This document shows positions 21,530-33,059 of a stretch of 64,000 bases of DNA, piece after piece. The stretch comes from Ilex aquifolium. Lineage: Eukaryota; Streptophyta; Magnoliopsida; Aquifoliales; Aquifoliaceae. The position numbers and the translations under genes were made by a program. Position 1 is the first letter of the stretch; each line of letters begins with the position of its first letter. The notes beneath the pieces are model-generated. The model saw nothing but the letters and a program-made list of their open reading frames with translations, did not search any database and had not been told where the DNA came from. Location of the stretch: assembly GCA_951799425.1 (NCBI GenBank), contig OX637393.1, positions 10,722,744 to 10,786,743 of the forward strand, written 5' to 3'.

Positions 21530-23525
21530 TTTTCGCGACGTTTTTAAAAAACGTCGCCAATAACCATTTTACTTAAATAAAAAATTTTAAAAAAAATCAA
21601 ATGTAATTGACTTTTCGCGACGTTTTTAAAAAACGTCGCCAATAACCATTTTACTTAAATAAAAAATTTTGAAAAAAATCAAAATGGAATTGACTTTTTG
21701 CGACGTTTTTCAAAAACGTCGCCAATAACCATTTTACTTAAATAAAAAATTTTGAAAAACATCAAATGGAATTGACTTTTCGCGACGTTTTTGAAAAACG
21801 TCGCCAATAACCATTTTACTTAAATAAAAAATTTTGAAAAACATCAAATGGAATTGACTTTTCGCGACGTTTTTGAAAAACGTCGCCAATAACCATTTTA
21901 CTTAAATAAAAATTTTTGAAAAACATCAAATGGAATAGACTTTTCGCGACGTTTTTCAAAAACGTCGCCAATAATCATTTTACTTAAATAAAAAATTAAA
22001 AAAAAAAATCAAATGGAATTGACTTTTCGCGACGTTTTTTAAAAACGTCGCCAATAACCATTTTACTTAAATAAAAAATTTAAAAAAAAAATCAAATGCA
22101 ATTGACTTTTCGCGACGTTTTTCAAAAACGTCGCCAATAACTATTTTACTTAAATAAAAAATTTAAAAAAAAAATCAAATGCAATTGACTTTTCGCGACG
22201 TTTTTGAAAAACGTCGCCAATAATCATTTTACTAAAATAAAAAATTTTGAAAAAAATCAAATGGAATTGACTTTTCGCGACGTTTTTGAAAAACGTCGCC
22301 AATAAGCATTTTACTAAAATAAAAAATTTTAAAAAAATCAAATGGAATTGACTTTTCCCGACGTTTTTCCAAAACGTAGCCAATAACAATTTTACTTAAA
22401 TAAAAAAATTAAAAAAAAAATCAAATGCAATTGACTTTTCCCGACGTTTTTAAAAAACGTCGCCAATAAGCATTTTACTTAAATAAAAAATTTAAAAAAA
22501 AAATCAAATGGAATTGACTTTTCGCGACGTTTTTCAAAAACGTCGCCAATAACTATTTTACTTAAATAAAAAATTTAAAAAAAAAATCAAATGCAATTGA
22601 CTTTTCGCGACGTTTTTGAAAAACGTCGCCAATAATCATTTTACTAAAATAAAAAATTTTGAAAAAAATCAAATGGAATTGACTTTTCGCGACGTTTTTG
22701 AAAAACGTCGCCAATAAGCATTTTACTAAAATAAAAAATTTTAAAAAAATCAAATGGAATTGACTTTTCCCGACGTTTTTCCAAAACGTAGCCAATAACA
22801 ATTTTACTTAAATAAAAAAATTAAAAAAAAAATCAAATGCAATTGACTTTTCCCGACGTTTTTAAAAAACGTCGCCAATAAGCATTTTACTTAAATAAAA
22901 AATTTAAAAAAAAAATCAAATGGAATTGACTTTTCGCGACGTTTTTCAAAAACGTCGCCAATAACCATTTTACTTAAATAAAAAATTTTGAAAAAAATCA
23001 AATGGAATTGACTTTTCGCGACGTTTTTCAAAAACGTCGCCAATAATCATTTTACTAAAATAAAAAATTTTGAAAAAAATCAAATGGAATTGACTTTTCG
23101 CGACGTTTTTGAAAAACGTCGCCAATAATCATTTTACTAAAATAAAAAATTTTCAAAAAAATCAAATGGAATTGACTTTTCCCGACGTTTTTCAAAAACG
23201 TAGCCAATAACCATTTTACTTAAATAAAAAATTAAAAAAAAAAATCAAGTGCAATTGACTTTTCCCGACGTTTTTCAAAAACGTCGCCAATAACCATTTT
23301 ACTTAAATAAAAAATTTTAAAAAAAAATCAAATGGAATTGACTTTTCGCGACGTTTTTGAAAAACGTCGCCAATAACCATTTTACTTAAATAAAAAATTT
23401 AAAAAAAAAATCAAATGCAATTGACTTTTCGCGACGTTTTTCAAAAACGTCGCCAATAACCATTTTACTTAAATAAAAAATTTTAAAAAAAAAATCAAAT
23501 GTAATTGACTTTTCACGACGTTTTT
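21530..23525. repeat. 82 bp tandem array of GCGACG...CGTCGC palindromes
   Basis: Units start at 21535, 21617, 21700, 21782, 21864, 21946, 22029, 22112, 22195, 22277 and onward, spaced 81-83 bp, giving about 24 copies. Each has a near-perfect palindrome of about 23 bp (GCGACGTTTTTCAAAAACGTCGC type, described by its arms GCGACG and CGTCGC) and an AT-rich linker with CCATTTTACTTAAATAAAAA. Each palindrome could form a hairpin. In CACTA elements such motifs serve as transposase-binding sites near the ends; here they form a long satellite. Confidence 0.95.
22101..22962. repeat. 412 bp higher-order duplication within the array
   Basis: Five consecutive units starting near 22112 recur unchanged from 22524, an offset of 412 bp. 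The same unit-specific variants (CCCGACG, AACGTAGCC, AATAAGCATT) recur in the same order. The shared stretch runs for about 450 bp, which indicates a recent tandem duplication. Confidence 0.92.
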
Positions 23526-25440
23526 CAATTTAATGAACATGTTAATTTGGATGTTAATTTAATGAAATTGAAAGTCGATTTGATGAAATTACATGTAAAT
23601 TTAATGAAACTAAATGTCAATTTGATAAATTTAATGTTAATTTAATAAATCGAATGTTAATTTAATGAAATTGAAAATCGATTTCATGAAATTGAATATC
23701 CATTTCATAAATTGAATGTTAATTTGATGAAATTAAATGTCAATTTGATAAATTGAATGTTAATTTGATGAAATTGAATGTCGATTTGATGAAATTACAT
23801 GTTAATTTGATGAAATTGAATGTTAATTTGATAATTTGAATGTTAATTTGATGAATTGGGTGTTAATTTAATGAAATTGAAAGTCGATTCGATGAAATTG
23901 AATATATATTTCATAAATTGAACGTTAATTTGATGAAATTGAATGTCAATTTGATAAATTGAATGTTAATTTGATGAAATTGAATATCGATTTGATGAAA
24001 TTACATGTTAATTTGATGAAATTGAATGTTAATTTGATATTTTGAATGTTAATTTGATGAATTGGGTGTTAATTTAATGAAATTGAAAGTTTATATGATT
24101 ACTTTAAATGTTGAATTGAATGTTAATTTGATAAATTGAATGTCAATTTGATCAATTGAATGTTAATTTGATGAAATTGAATGTCAATTTGATAAATCAA
24201 ATGTTAATTTAATGAAATTGAAAGTCGATTTGATGAAATTACATGTTAATTTGATGAAATTGAATGTCAATTTAATAAATTGAATGTTAATTTGATGAAA
24301 TTGAATGTCAATTTGATAAATTGAATGTTAATTTAATGAAATTGAAAGTTGATTTGATGAAATTACATGTTAATTTGATGAAATTAAATGTCAATTTGAT
24401 AAATTGAATGTGAATTTAATGAAATTGAAAGTCGATTTGATGAAATTAAATATCCATTTCATAAATTGAATGTTAATTTGATGAAATTGAATGTCAATTT
24501 GATAAATTGAATGTTAATTTAATGAAATTGAAACTCGATTTGATGAAATTACATGTTAATTTGATGAAATTAAATGTCAATTTGATAAATTGAATGTTAA
24601 TTTGATGAAATTGAATGTCAATTTGATAAATTGAATGTGAATTTAATGAATTTGAAAGTCGATTTGATGAAATTAAATATCAATTTCATAAATTGAATGT
24701 TGATTTGATGAAATTGAATGTCAATTTGATAAATTGAATGTTAATTTAATGAAATTGATAATCGATTTGATGAAATTACATGTTAATTTGATGAAATTGA
24801 ATGTCAATTTGATCAATTGAATGTTAATTTGATGAAATTGAATGTCAATTTGATAAATCGAATGTGAATTTAATGAAATTGAAAGTCGATTTGATGAAAT
24901 TAAATATCCATTTCATAAATTGAATGTTAATTTGATGAAATTGAATGTCAATTTCATAAATTGAATGTTAATTTGATGAAATTACATGTCAGTTTGATAA
25001 ATTGAATGTGAATTTAATGAAATTAAATGTCAATTTCATAAATTGAATGTTAATTTGATGAAATTGAATGTTAATTTGATAAATTGAATGTTAATTTAAT
25101 GAAATTGAAAGTCGATTTGATGAAATTACTTGTTAATTTGATGAAATTGAATGTTAATTTGATATTTTGAATGTTAATTTAATGAAATTGAATGTCAATT
25201 TGATAAATTGAATGGTAATTTAATGAAATTGAAAGTCGATTTGATGAAATTACATGTTAATTTGATGAAATTGAATGTCAATTTAATAAATTGAATGTTA
25301 ATTTGATGAAATTGAATGTCGATTTGATGATATTGAATGTTAATTTGGTATTGATTTGATAAATTACATGTTAATTTGATGAAATTGAGATTTGTGTTGG
25401 TTAAATCTGAATGTTAATTTTATGAATTGGGTGTTAATTG
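23526..25440. repeat. 20-21 bp minisatellite, C-poor
   Basis: About 1.9 kb built from variants of AATTTGATGAAATTGAATGTT (21 bp, stated here in spaced form as AATTTGATGA AATTGAATGTT) and a 20 bp form with GATAAATTG. Roughly 90 units are present. The plus strand has almost no C apart from variants GTCAATTTG, GTCGATTTG and ACATG. Long higher-order patterns recur but were not aligned. Confidence 0.93.
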
Positions 25441-25459
25441 AATAAAATTGAAGGGGTAT

Positions 25460-25680
25460 AATTTAAATGTTTACTATCTGCGACGTTTTTTTAATTTTGT
25501 CGCAAATTTCCTTTTTTGGCAATTTCATTTGCGACGTTTTTATAAAAACGTCGCGAAAAGGTGATTCCCTCCCAATTTATTTTTAGTCCGAAAGATGGCG
25601 GGAGGTGAATAAAATTATTATTTGGCGACGTTTTATATTCGTCGCAGAATTCAATTTTTTGTAATTTTTAATTCCCCTTC
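25460..25680. repeat. CACTA subterminal-type block
   Basis: GCGACG/GTCGCAAAT motifs plus a segment with GATTCCCTCCC and GATGGCGGGAGGTGAA. The same block, diverged, follows the second CACTA end near 33900-33930 (GAGTCCCTTC, GGATGGCAGGAAATGAA). It therefore belongs to the transposon family rather than to captured DNA. Confidence 0.7.
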
Positions 25681-26900
25681 TTCTTCACATTCCCCTTTCC
25701 AACACTCTCTCTCTCACTCACCGTCTCTTATTCTCTCTCTCTCTTAGCCACACACAGATAACAACCCCAGCTCTCCCCTTATGCGAACCCCCTTCTCAAC
25801 CAAGTTCTCCTCTTTCTGAGCAACCCCCCCTCTCTACCCCCTCTGTGCAACCCAACCTCTACACAACCCCCTTCTTCTGCGCAACCCACCCCCTACACAC
25901 ACACACAAACACAAACGAAACACACACCTTCAACTGTCCGAAAAAAATCCCAAACCCAAACCGGCTCATCCCTACTGTTCTCTCTCTCTCTCTCTCTCTC
26001 TCTCATACTTTCAACTTTCCCATACCAAATCCATAGCCACCGCCACCAGCGCCAGAACCACCACCACCACCACAGCACCGCCACAACAAAATCACAACCA
26101 TTGTCTGCACCACCACTTACATCGCCAGCACCAGCACCTCCACCACCTCAGGTATGTTTTTCCCTCCCCCTTTTTCTGCTACACCCACACACAAATCCCA
26201 AATCCCCCCAAACCCGAAATCCCAAATACCCTCAAATCCCTTCCCTCTGTAGTCTTTGTTATCCTTCTCCTCTCTCTGTTACACTCACACAAACCCCAAA
26301 CCCAAACCGGCCCATCCCCACTGTTTGTCGAAGCCATTGATGGGTTTCGTTGTAATGTTTGATGGTTTCCTATGGGGAGTTTTATCTCTAATTTTTGTGG
26401 ATATTAATTTTTTGAACTTTTATGATTTTATTTTCTGTTGGCCTGGGTTCAGCGCCGATTAGCCTATTTGTGCTGCTTCAAATTTTCACCAAAACTGAGG
26501 CTCTACCGTCTGAGGCTCCACCGTCTGAACTGAGGCTCCACCGGCTGAAGGCTCCACGGTATGGTCTCTCTCTCTCTCTCTCAGAATGGGGAAGACTCTG
26601 CATTTGAATTTAATTATAGCATAAACTATGATAGTTATGATGTAGCTTTATTCCCCTAAAACCGTCAGTTTGGGAGTTTCTGGAACACACTAGTCCAGAC
26701 CAGAGGAAGGTTTTGCTCAAGGTTTGGACTTTGGATCCTTCAATTTTTGAGAGTGCTTCTCCAGACTAAAAAAGGGAGTTTCTTGGTTTTTGTTTTTGTG
26801 GTACAAATCCTTTAGTATCTCAAACTGGGTCTCTAACAGGCTTCTGGGTACTAGGATTTTTTTTTATGTAATTACAGAGATTTGTGATTTTATTATAGAT

Positions 26901-27086
26901 AGATAAAGATAAAATAGTACCATATAAACCTTTAAAAAAGGGAGTTTTGGGTCTCTAGCATTCTTCTGGGTCCTAGGAATGTTTTTTATTGAGAGATAAA
27001 GATAAAATAGTACCATATAAACCTTTAAAAAAGGGAGTTTTGGGTCTCTAGCATTCTTCTGGGTCCTAGGAATGTTTTTTATTGAA
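26901..27086. repeat. 93 bp tandem duplication
   Basis: AGATAAAGATAAAATAGTAC through GTTTTTTATTGAG occurs at 26901-26993 and again at 26994-27086, almost identical, inside the captured intron-like DNA. Confidence 0.9.
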
Positions 27087-27261
27087 TTAGAGAGTTCAAT
27101 GTCTTCATTAGTGATACAGATGAATAATACCATATAATTTTATTTTTGGTCCTGAAAATTTGGAACCATTACCAATGACTCAATGAGATTTAAAAACTTA
27201 AGTTTCAAATGAACCCAAAGTCTCTGCATTTTCTTAAGGTTTAAAGACTCTATTTAAAAAC

Positions 27262-27480
27262 TTATCCTTCTTGATTCTTGATAATTGAAATGATTTTTAT
27301 TATAATGTAACTTTTGTATGGTACCAAGATTTATATATTATCCTTCTTTTTTTTGGTAAGTTTTAATTTGTATTGTTGATTATCCTTCTTGATTCTTGGT
27401 AATGAGTATTGATTTTTATTATAATGTAACTTTTATATGGTATCAAATTTCATATATTATCCTTCTATTTTTGGTAAGTA
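27262..27480. repeat. diverged tandem duplication, offset about 118 bp
   Basis: Two copies share TTATCCTTCTTGATTCTTG and TTTTTATTATAATGTAACTT, both ending in TTTTTGGTAAG. Confidence 0.75.
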
Positions 27481-29735
27481 TTGAACACACAATACAACTT
27501 TCTTTTTTCTTTAAATACAGCACACCCACAAGATCATCTCTTTGTTCGACTACTTGGGTTCATTGCTGTAAGAAATATACTTAGGATTATGGAATTGAAT
27601 TGTATTTTGCCTATATTTTACTTTTCACTTAATAATTTTCATGGATGTGGATGGATGATTTGTACTGATAATAGGAATTCATTTGAGTTTAATACGTAAA
27701 TAGGTTAAACGAGTTATGTTAGTCGTGTCACCTAAACATGACACTAAAAGCATGGGTTCTGTCAACACCGACACGACCCATTATTAAACCTATTGCACGG
27801 GTTATATGCAGGTTAATTGTGTTGCAAGTGTTAGGTCATTCAACACGATGGAGGTTTTATGTGAGCTTGGTCATGGTCAGTCTTGCGTTTCGGTATCCGA
27901 ATCATGGTTTTGTTTTGTTTTTAATGTTTCATGATTTGTTGGCTTGAGATTTGGCCGTTGTGTATGGATATTTTGGGTTTGAGATTTGGTTTGATTGGTA
28001 GGTGAATTCCTTGAATTGAGTTAATTGATGTATTGATTCAACCTGATTAGGTTGCTCTTTTGTGTTCAAAGCAAAGTAAAGACATTCCTTGTATGATAAT
28101 CACTTTGTTTTTGTGAAGTTTGTGTGAGAGAGGGGAGAGCGAATGCCAAAAAGGGACAAGTGTGGCTTGGAATGAACAACTACACAAGGGCAACAATTTC
28201 AACAAGTCGGTATGTTAGTTTTTTTTACATCAACTACTGGTGTTGGTTTGGAATTTTTATTTCCTAAATTTTTAGCCTAATGTGTGTTTATGGATACAGA
28301 TTTGGTTACAATTCGGTATTCAGATTAATGAGTTTCTTGGAAATGGTGTGTGCTTCGCTTACTATAATATCATTTCAAATACTTTGATTTGAAATACCCA
28401 TTTGCCAAGATAATATTTTATTTGCTAAATCATACAATTAAATCCCCAAATCTTGCATTATTCATATTTATCTTTTCAAGGAATCACGTGTTTGATATAA
28501 AGCAGGTAGTCAAACATGATATTGGCTACATATTTCTGATTTCTTACCTATTATATGTATCCTAACACAATTTCTTTTTTTTCTTTTGCAAATTTGAAAA
28601 AACAAGGAATCAGGAACATAGCTGTGCACACATTTCTAGCCTTTTCTCTTTAATTTCCATTTTCTACTGAAGCATTAAACTAAAAACCTTTCTTTTGCTA
28701 ATTTCTTATTGAGTTTCTTTGACATCCAATCAATTTTATTCTCATCAACTGTCTTTTGTTGCAGATTTTTTTGATAGAAATTTCAATTCTGCATGTATAT
28801 AAGTTTCACTTCCATTATGTTAAGCTCTGTAACATTATGTTTTTGTCTGTGGTTGAGACTAAGAAATACTGAAATCAAGAAGTTCGATAATTTATTTGTT
28901 ACTAAAATTGAGTGATTGTTTGTTTTGTATTGTTCCATGGAGGAAAAGGATGTTGCATTGATATAAATATATTTTCTTGAGCCATAGCATCACAAAAATA
29001 CTATATATTTGATGTGATAGTAATTGGAATGAGTATGTCTGATGATCGTGACTATTGTGTTAGTATGTGAAACTTAGTCTGGTTTGAGAAAAGTTGATTA
29101 TCTAACCTAAAGAATCCAAGGGAAGTTCAAAGGATTTGTGGGTGTTGTGTTCTGTTATAGTGTTTTTTTTTTCTATTTACAAATAATTAGAGAACTAGAG
29201 CCATTTTTTCCTCTTTGTATTTGGTTTGGTGGAGTTGTGTTATTTTTTTGATTTGCTAAGGTTTAAAAGTCATGTCATATAGGGCCTAGCAATATATATT
29301 GAAAATTAATCGAAGCAGTTTCTGATAATTTATGAAGGTGATATGATTGTAACTCATTTCGTTTGTTCTTATGGTAACTGCATATCAATCACATCAGTTC
29401 GCAATGGATAATATGCTTATGATGATAAAGTAAGCATTTGAAGTTCAACTGAATTGAATTATTGACAATGTCTGCATTGAATTTATAAAGTTTTTTTCCA
29501 ATTTTGTTTGTTAAATAAAGTTTTATTAACTATCCAATTTGCCTATCCAATTTGCTTGATTATTCGTTATTTAATTCATTGATAACTTGTGTTACGTGCT
29601 ACATCTTTGCTTGTCATAACCGTATGGAAAAGTAGGCAATTACCACTTTTGTTTTGCTGTTGTTTCTTTAACAAAGATGATGTTTCTGCTACACAACATT
29701 TTTTAGCTACATTCTATTGATATGGAATAATACAA

Positions 29736-30499
29736 AGCTTTGCCAAAATGAGAGGTATGTGACACCCCAAAGTGTGTTGTAGAGTCAATTAGTTTTTTTT
29801 AGCAAGTTTTGGCTTTAGTGAGTTACGTATCAGTACAAATTTAGTTATCTGTTGAGTTCGGGTTATGCTTTTTAGTTGATTATGTTGAATCATTATTTGC
29901 AGGTATCAATGTTATGGTAGAGATAGACATCCCGGGTCATGCAGAATCATGGTAAAGTACTTTTGGAGAAAACTTTTTTTTGGTCTCTCTTATTCAAGCT
30001 CCTTGGTATTGTGTATGATGTGATGTTCTTTGCATGAACTTTTTAATGCTTGAATTTTTTTAGAATGGAGTATTCAGGTTGTGTAAGGGTCATTGTCTGT
30101 TGCAGTGTTGATGTTGCATGTATCTCTCAAAGGATTTATATTTCGATAATCCTCTTTCTGTTAATGCTTTTGTGACAAAAGAGCCTCCCAAAGGAGGATA
30201 TCTTCTTATGCCTAGGCATAAAGATTAGTAGTTATATTAATGGACGTGTATATATATTAAGGGTGGTATTGATTGTTTCAATCTTTTAAATGCCTTTTAC
30301 TTTTGAAAAACTAGACCGAGCTGCTTGTAAGGCTTTGACACTTCAAAAGATTGTCCAGTCTCATTTTCCAATCAAACCCATATTTTGAACTATTTACTGA
30401 ACAATATCCTCTAAGGTAAAAATTTGATCTGCTTTCCTTGTAGGGGTTCTGGATATCCAGATCTTTGGCCTTCACCTTCTTGTAGAGAGCCACTGGATG
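29736..30499 (+). pseudogene. captured beta-hexosaminidase (GH20) exons
   Basis: Beta-N-acetylhexosaminidases trim terminal N-acetylglucosamine from glycans. Three exon pieces in consistent phase are visible: one ending at 29754 (SFAKMR, donor GTATGT), one at 29903-29951 (GINVMVEIDIPGHAESW across the junctions, donor GTAAAG), and one at 30444-30499 (GSGYPDLWPSPSCREPLD, donor GTATTT). Each splice junction preserves the frame, and the order matches plant HEXO1-type enzymes, where PGHAESWG is followed by a GYPDLWPS block. The Asp-Glu catalytic pair would come further downstream and is absent, as are the N-terminal exons. It is a partial gene carried as cargo. A stop upstream of SFAKMR shows that the first piece is incomplete or decayed. 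Confidence 0.85.
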
Positions 30500-30829
30500 G
30501 TATTTCAAGGCATGGAGCTGGACTGTTGGAGCTGTTCAAGTTTAAGAGATATTAAATGTAATTAGAGATGGTTTAAATCCTCTTGAAGGATTAAAGCCAT
30601 TTTTTTAATTTTTAGAACTTCTGGTTCTTTGATTCTTGTAATTCATTCTTTTTCGAAATAAAATTTTATTTATTTTTTTTAAAAGATGTGAAATGTATGT
30701 TGAATGGAAAAGATGTGAAATGTATTAATTATGTTAGTTTTTTATTGAACACAGATATTATTGGTGTACAGGTGAAAAATTTTATTGGAATATCAATTTT
30801 TATGAATTATTTAAAAAAAAATGAACTTT

Positions 30830-31560
30830 TTTGCGACGAAATTAAAATCGTCGCAAAAATTGTAGGAACAATTTTTTTCGCGACGATTTTTATACGTCGC
30901 AAATTTATTTATTTTTTATGTAAAATATTATTTGCGACGTTTTTTTTCCATCGCTAAAAATTAATTAAATTATTATTTTTTGTAAAAACTATTTGCGACG
31001 ATTTTTTTACGTCGCTAAAAATTAACTTAATTATTATTTTTTACATTTTTATTTTTGTAAAGAACTATTTGCGACGATTTTTTTACGTCGCTAAAAATTA
31101 ATTTAATTATTTTTTTTTATTTTTGTAAAAAAATTATTTGCGACGATTTTTTTACGTCGCTAAAAATTAATTTAATTATTTTTTTTTTTGTAAAAAATTA
31201 TTTGCGACGATTTTTTTTACGTCGCTAAAAATTAATTAAATTATTATTTTTTACATTTTTATTTTTGTAAAAAACTATTTGCGACGATTTTTTTACGTCG
31301 CTAAAAATGAATTAAATTATTATTTTTTATTTTGTTACGCTGGTGGAACAGATTTTAGCTACGTTTTTATAACTTTTAGCGACGTTTTTTTTTCGTCGCA
31401 AATAATTTTTTTTTGCGATGAAAATAAATTTGCGTCGCAAAATACTTTCTGCGACGAGGCTATTGCGACGAACACGCGACGAAAAAAAAACGTCGCAAAA
31501 AATAATTTGCGATGATTTTTTTTAATTTAGCGACGAAAAAAATCGTCGCAAAAAACGATT
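30830..31560. repeat. right subterminal repeats of the CACTA element
   Basis: About seven tandem-like units of 60-70 bp carry TTGCGACGATTTTTTTACG followed by TCGCTAAAAATTAATT. Closer to the end come mixed GCGACGAAA/CGTCGCAAAA motifs. Such dense, short motifs near the terminus fit transposase-binding arrays. Confidence 0.85.
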
Positions 31561-31572
31561 TTTGTTATAGTG

Positions 31573-31575
31573 ACA
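31573..31575. repeat. CACTA target-site duplication, right (ACA)
   Basis: This matches the ACA at 21407-21409. Confidence 0.92.
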
Positions 31576-31610
31576 AGAATGTGGTTGATTACCTTCAAGT
31601 AACTTTTTAA
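31576..31610 (+). pseudogene. displaced last codons of germin-like protein 1
   Basis: Removing the transposon and one ACA copy restores the exon 2 frame: after AFQLD the codons read KNVVDYLQVTF and TAA at 31608-31610. This matches the C-terminal pattern of the intact copies (AFQVDK...). Exon 2 would then be 536 bp against 539 bp in the intact genes, one codon shorter. Confidence 0.92.
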
Positions 31611-31977
31611 GCAAGCAGATAAGACCATGAAGGAGATTTGGTTTCTTTGTTATTCATAAGATTGCACGAGGGTGGTGTCTGTCTTTCTTTCTTAGTTGTT
31701 TTCGAATATTCTACTAATTTAATGGCATTATTTGTTTTGTTTGATTTCCTTGTGTAACAAGTTTAACGTGTTTCCATTTCTTCCTATATATATTGAATGA
31801 ATTAAGGGAAAATTATATCTGCACCAAATTTTATTACTCCTATTTCATGTGAATGAATGCAAGGAGGCAATTATTTTTTCTTATTTTTGGGGGAGAAAGT
31901 CGAAAAACAATATTGAATCAACTGAGTTTGATAAAAACATAATTAAATGAAGCACTGGACAAAATACTAATGACGGC
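31611..31977 (+). repeat. GLP1 3' flank, duplicated at 37196-37592
   Basis: This is the 3' UTR and downstream DNA of GLP1. It shares long near-identical stretches with 37196-37592, for example ATAAGATTGCACGAGGGTGG and ATTAAGGGAAAATTATAT. Confidence 0.9.
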
Positions 31978-33059
31978 CGATTTGAACTCAGGTGCTAAAC
32001 TAGTGGGTTGGAGTCAAGATAGATAAGAAAAAAAAACGACATGGTGTATTGCAGTTGCCACGTTTAAAGTAAAGAAAAGATAAATAGGCCATGAGGTAAA
32101 TACAGTGGCCTTGCTAGAACAAAAAACCAGTTGGTATGTAAATGATAGGTCCCAGAAAATCGAATTTAGAAGGAAGTGGAGACCTTGCGCACAAACTTCC
32201 ATCCAAATCCATCGCCACAGACCTTTTACAACCAGAGAAACTTTTCATTCTAAGCAGAAGCTTAGAAGGTTTCATGTTTGCGGAAGCTGCTAGTTCATTG
32301 GGGATGCTTTGAACTTCACCAAAGCAATGTGATTCCCTCACTATGTCCATAATATTCTGTAACAGAATTGCCCTATCTGAATATACCATTATTTCTCTCC
32401 CTCCTGACCCAGATGTAGAAGACTATAGCTGCGAAGCTCAATTTTGATATCACCACTATCATTGATTTTTCTTTCCAGTGATTGCTTGACCATAATATCA
32501 ATTCATGTCATGATCTAGGCTGTAATTGTATAAAACAAGACTGCCCAATATTTTAAAAACCAGCCAGGCCCAGCGGAAGGTATTCGAACCAGAAAACTCA
32601 AAGAAAACCAACTCTGTTTCTAGATTGCAGAAATCGCAAGAAAATTGGTGAAAATCTTCGAAAAATCAAAAGTCCAACAATCTAAACCCAAAATAAAAAA
32701 CAAGTAGTATGACGATGTTACCCATGAAAATTATAGCAGATGGATGTCGCAAGTGGCTTCTCGTTGCTGACGTCAGCAACTGATTTTTGTGTTTAGGATC
32801 TTAATTGTTCTAATACCATGATAAGATTGATCAAAACAAAGGGGAGAGAAGAGATAAAAGGATGAAAATACTCATATTACTAATACTAATAATAAGCTAA
32901 ACTCTTTAACACGTACCATTGAGGTGAAGCCACTTTTTTTTTTTAAACAATATGGGTTTATTGACCAACTACTTAATCCCGTGAAAAGGGAGGTAAGGGC
33001 AGCTACTATAGTTTTTCCGGAGCCCCCGCTAATAAGATCATCCCTTCAAAGGATCTCCT
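31978..33059. other. spacer, nothing certain
   Basis: AT-rich DNA without a recognised gene. Near 32807-32818 the minus strand reads TGGTATTAGAAC, a weak resemblance to a copia primer site, but no matching LTR pair could be made out. Confidence 0.4.

Larger units (their letters stand above)
25681..30640 (+). other. captured host-gene region inside the CACTA element
   Basis: The base composition changes here from repeat to gene-like DNA. There is a CT/CA-rich, C-rich stretch like a plant 5' leader or first exon (25681-26340, with a (TC)n run at 25979-26003), then intron-like AT-rich DNA. Recognisable hexosaminidase exons follow near the right end (29736-29754, 29903-29951, 30444-30499). No long ORF crosses it. 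I infer capture of a gene fragment with its introns; whether the 5' part comes from the same gene is unknown. Confidence 0.6.
21410..31572. mobile_element. 10.2 kb non-autonomous CACTA transposon
   Basis: The left end is CACTACAACAAAAATC and the right end is the reverse complement of CACTATAACAAAAATCG, with ACA target duplications outside. Subterminal regions (21420-21540, 25480-25660, 30830-31560) are full of GCGACG/CGTCGC motifs, like the multiple transposase-binding sites of En/Spm elements. No transposase-like ORF is seen, so movement would need an enzyme from elsewhere. The interior holds an 82 bp tandem array, a 1.9 kb minisatellite, a CT-rich gene-like 5' region and hexosaminidase exons, so it is a gene-capturing element. 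It split the GLP1 gene three amino acids after AFQ. Confidence 0.93.

Noticed and set aside
22150-22801. Two identical 79-codon minus-strand frames
   Set aside because: They are readings of the 82 bp tandem array, identical only because of the 412 bp duplication.
25845-26340. Proline- and threonine-rich frames in the C-rich stretch
   Set aside because: Low-complexity CT/CA/CCA DNA gives such frames on either strand; no start context or domain supports a protein.
32807-32935. Possible copia primer site and LTR start (TGGTATTAGAAC on the minus strand)
   Set aside because: Three mismatches to the common site and no second LTR or inverted end; too weak to call.
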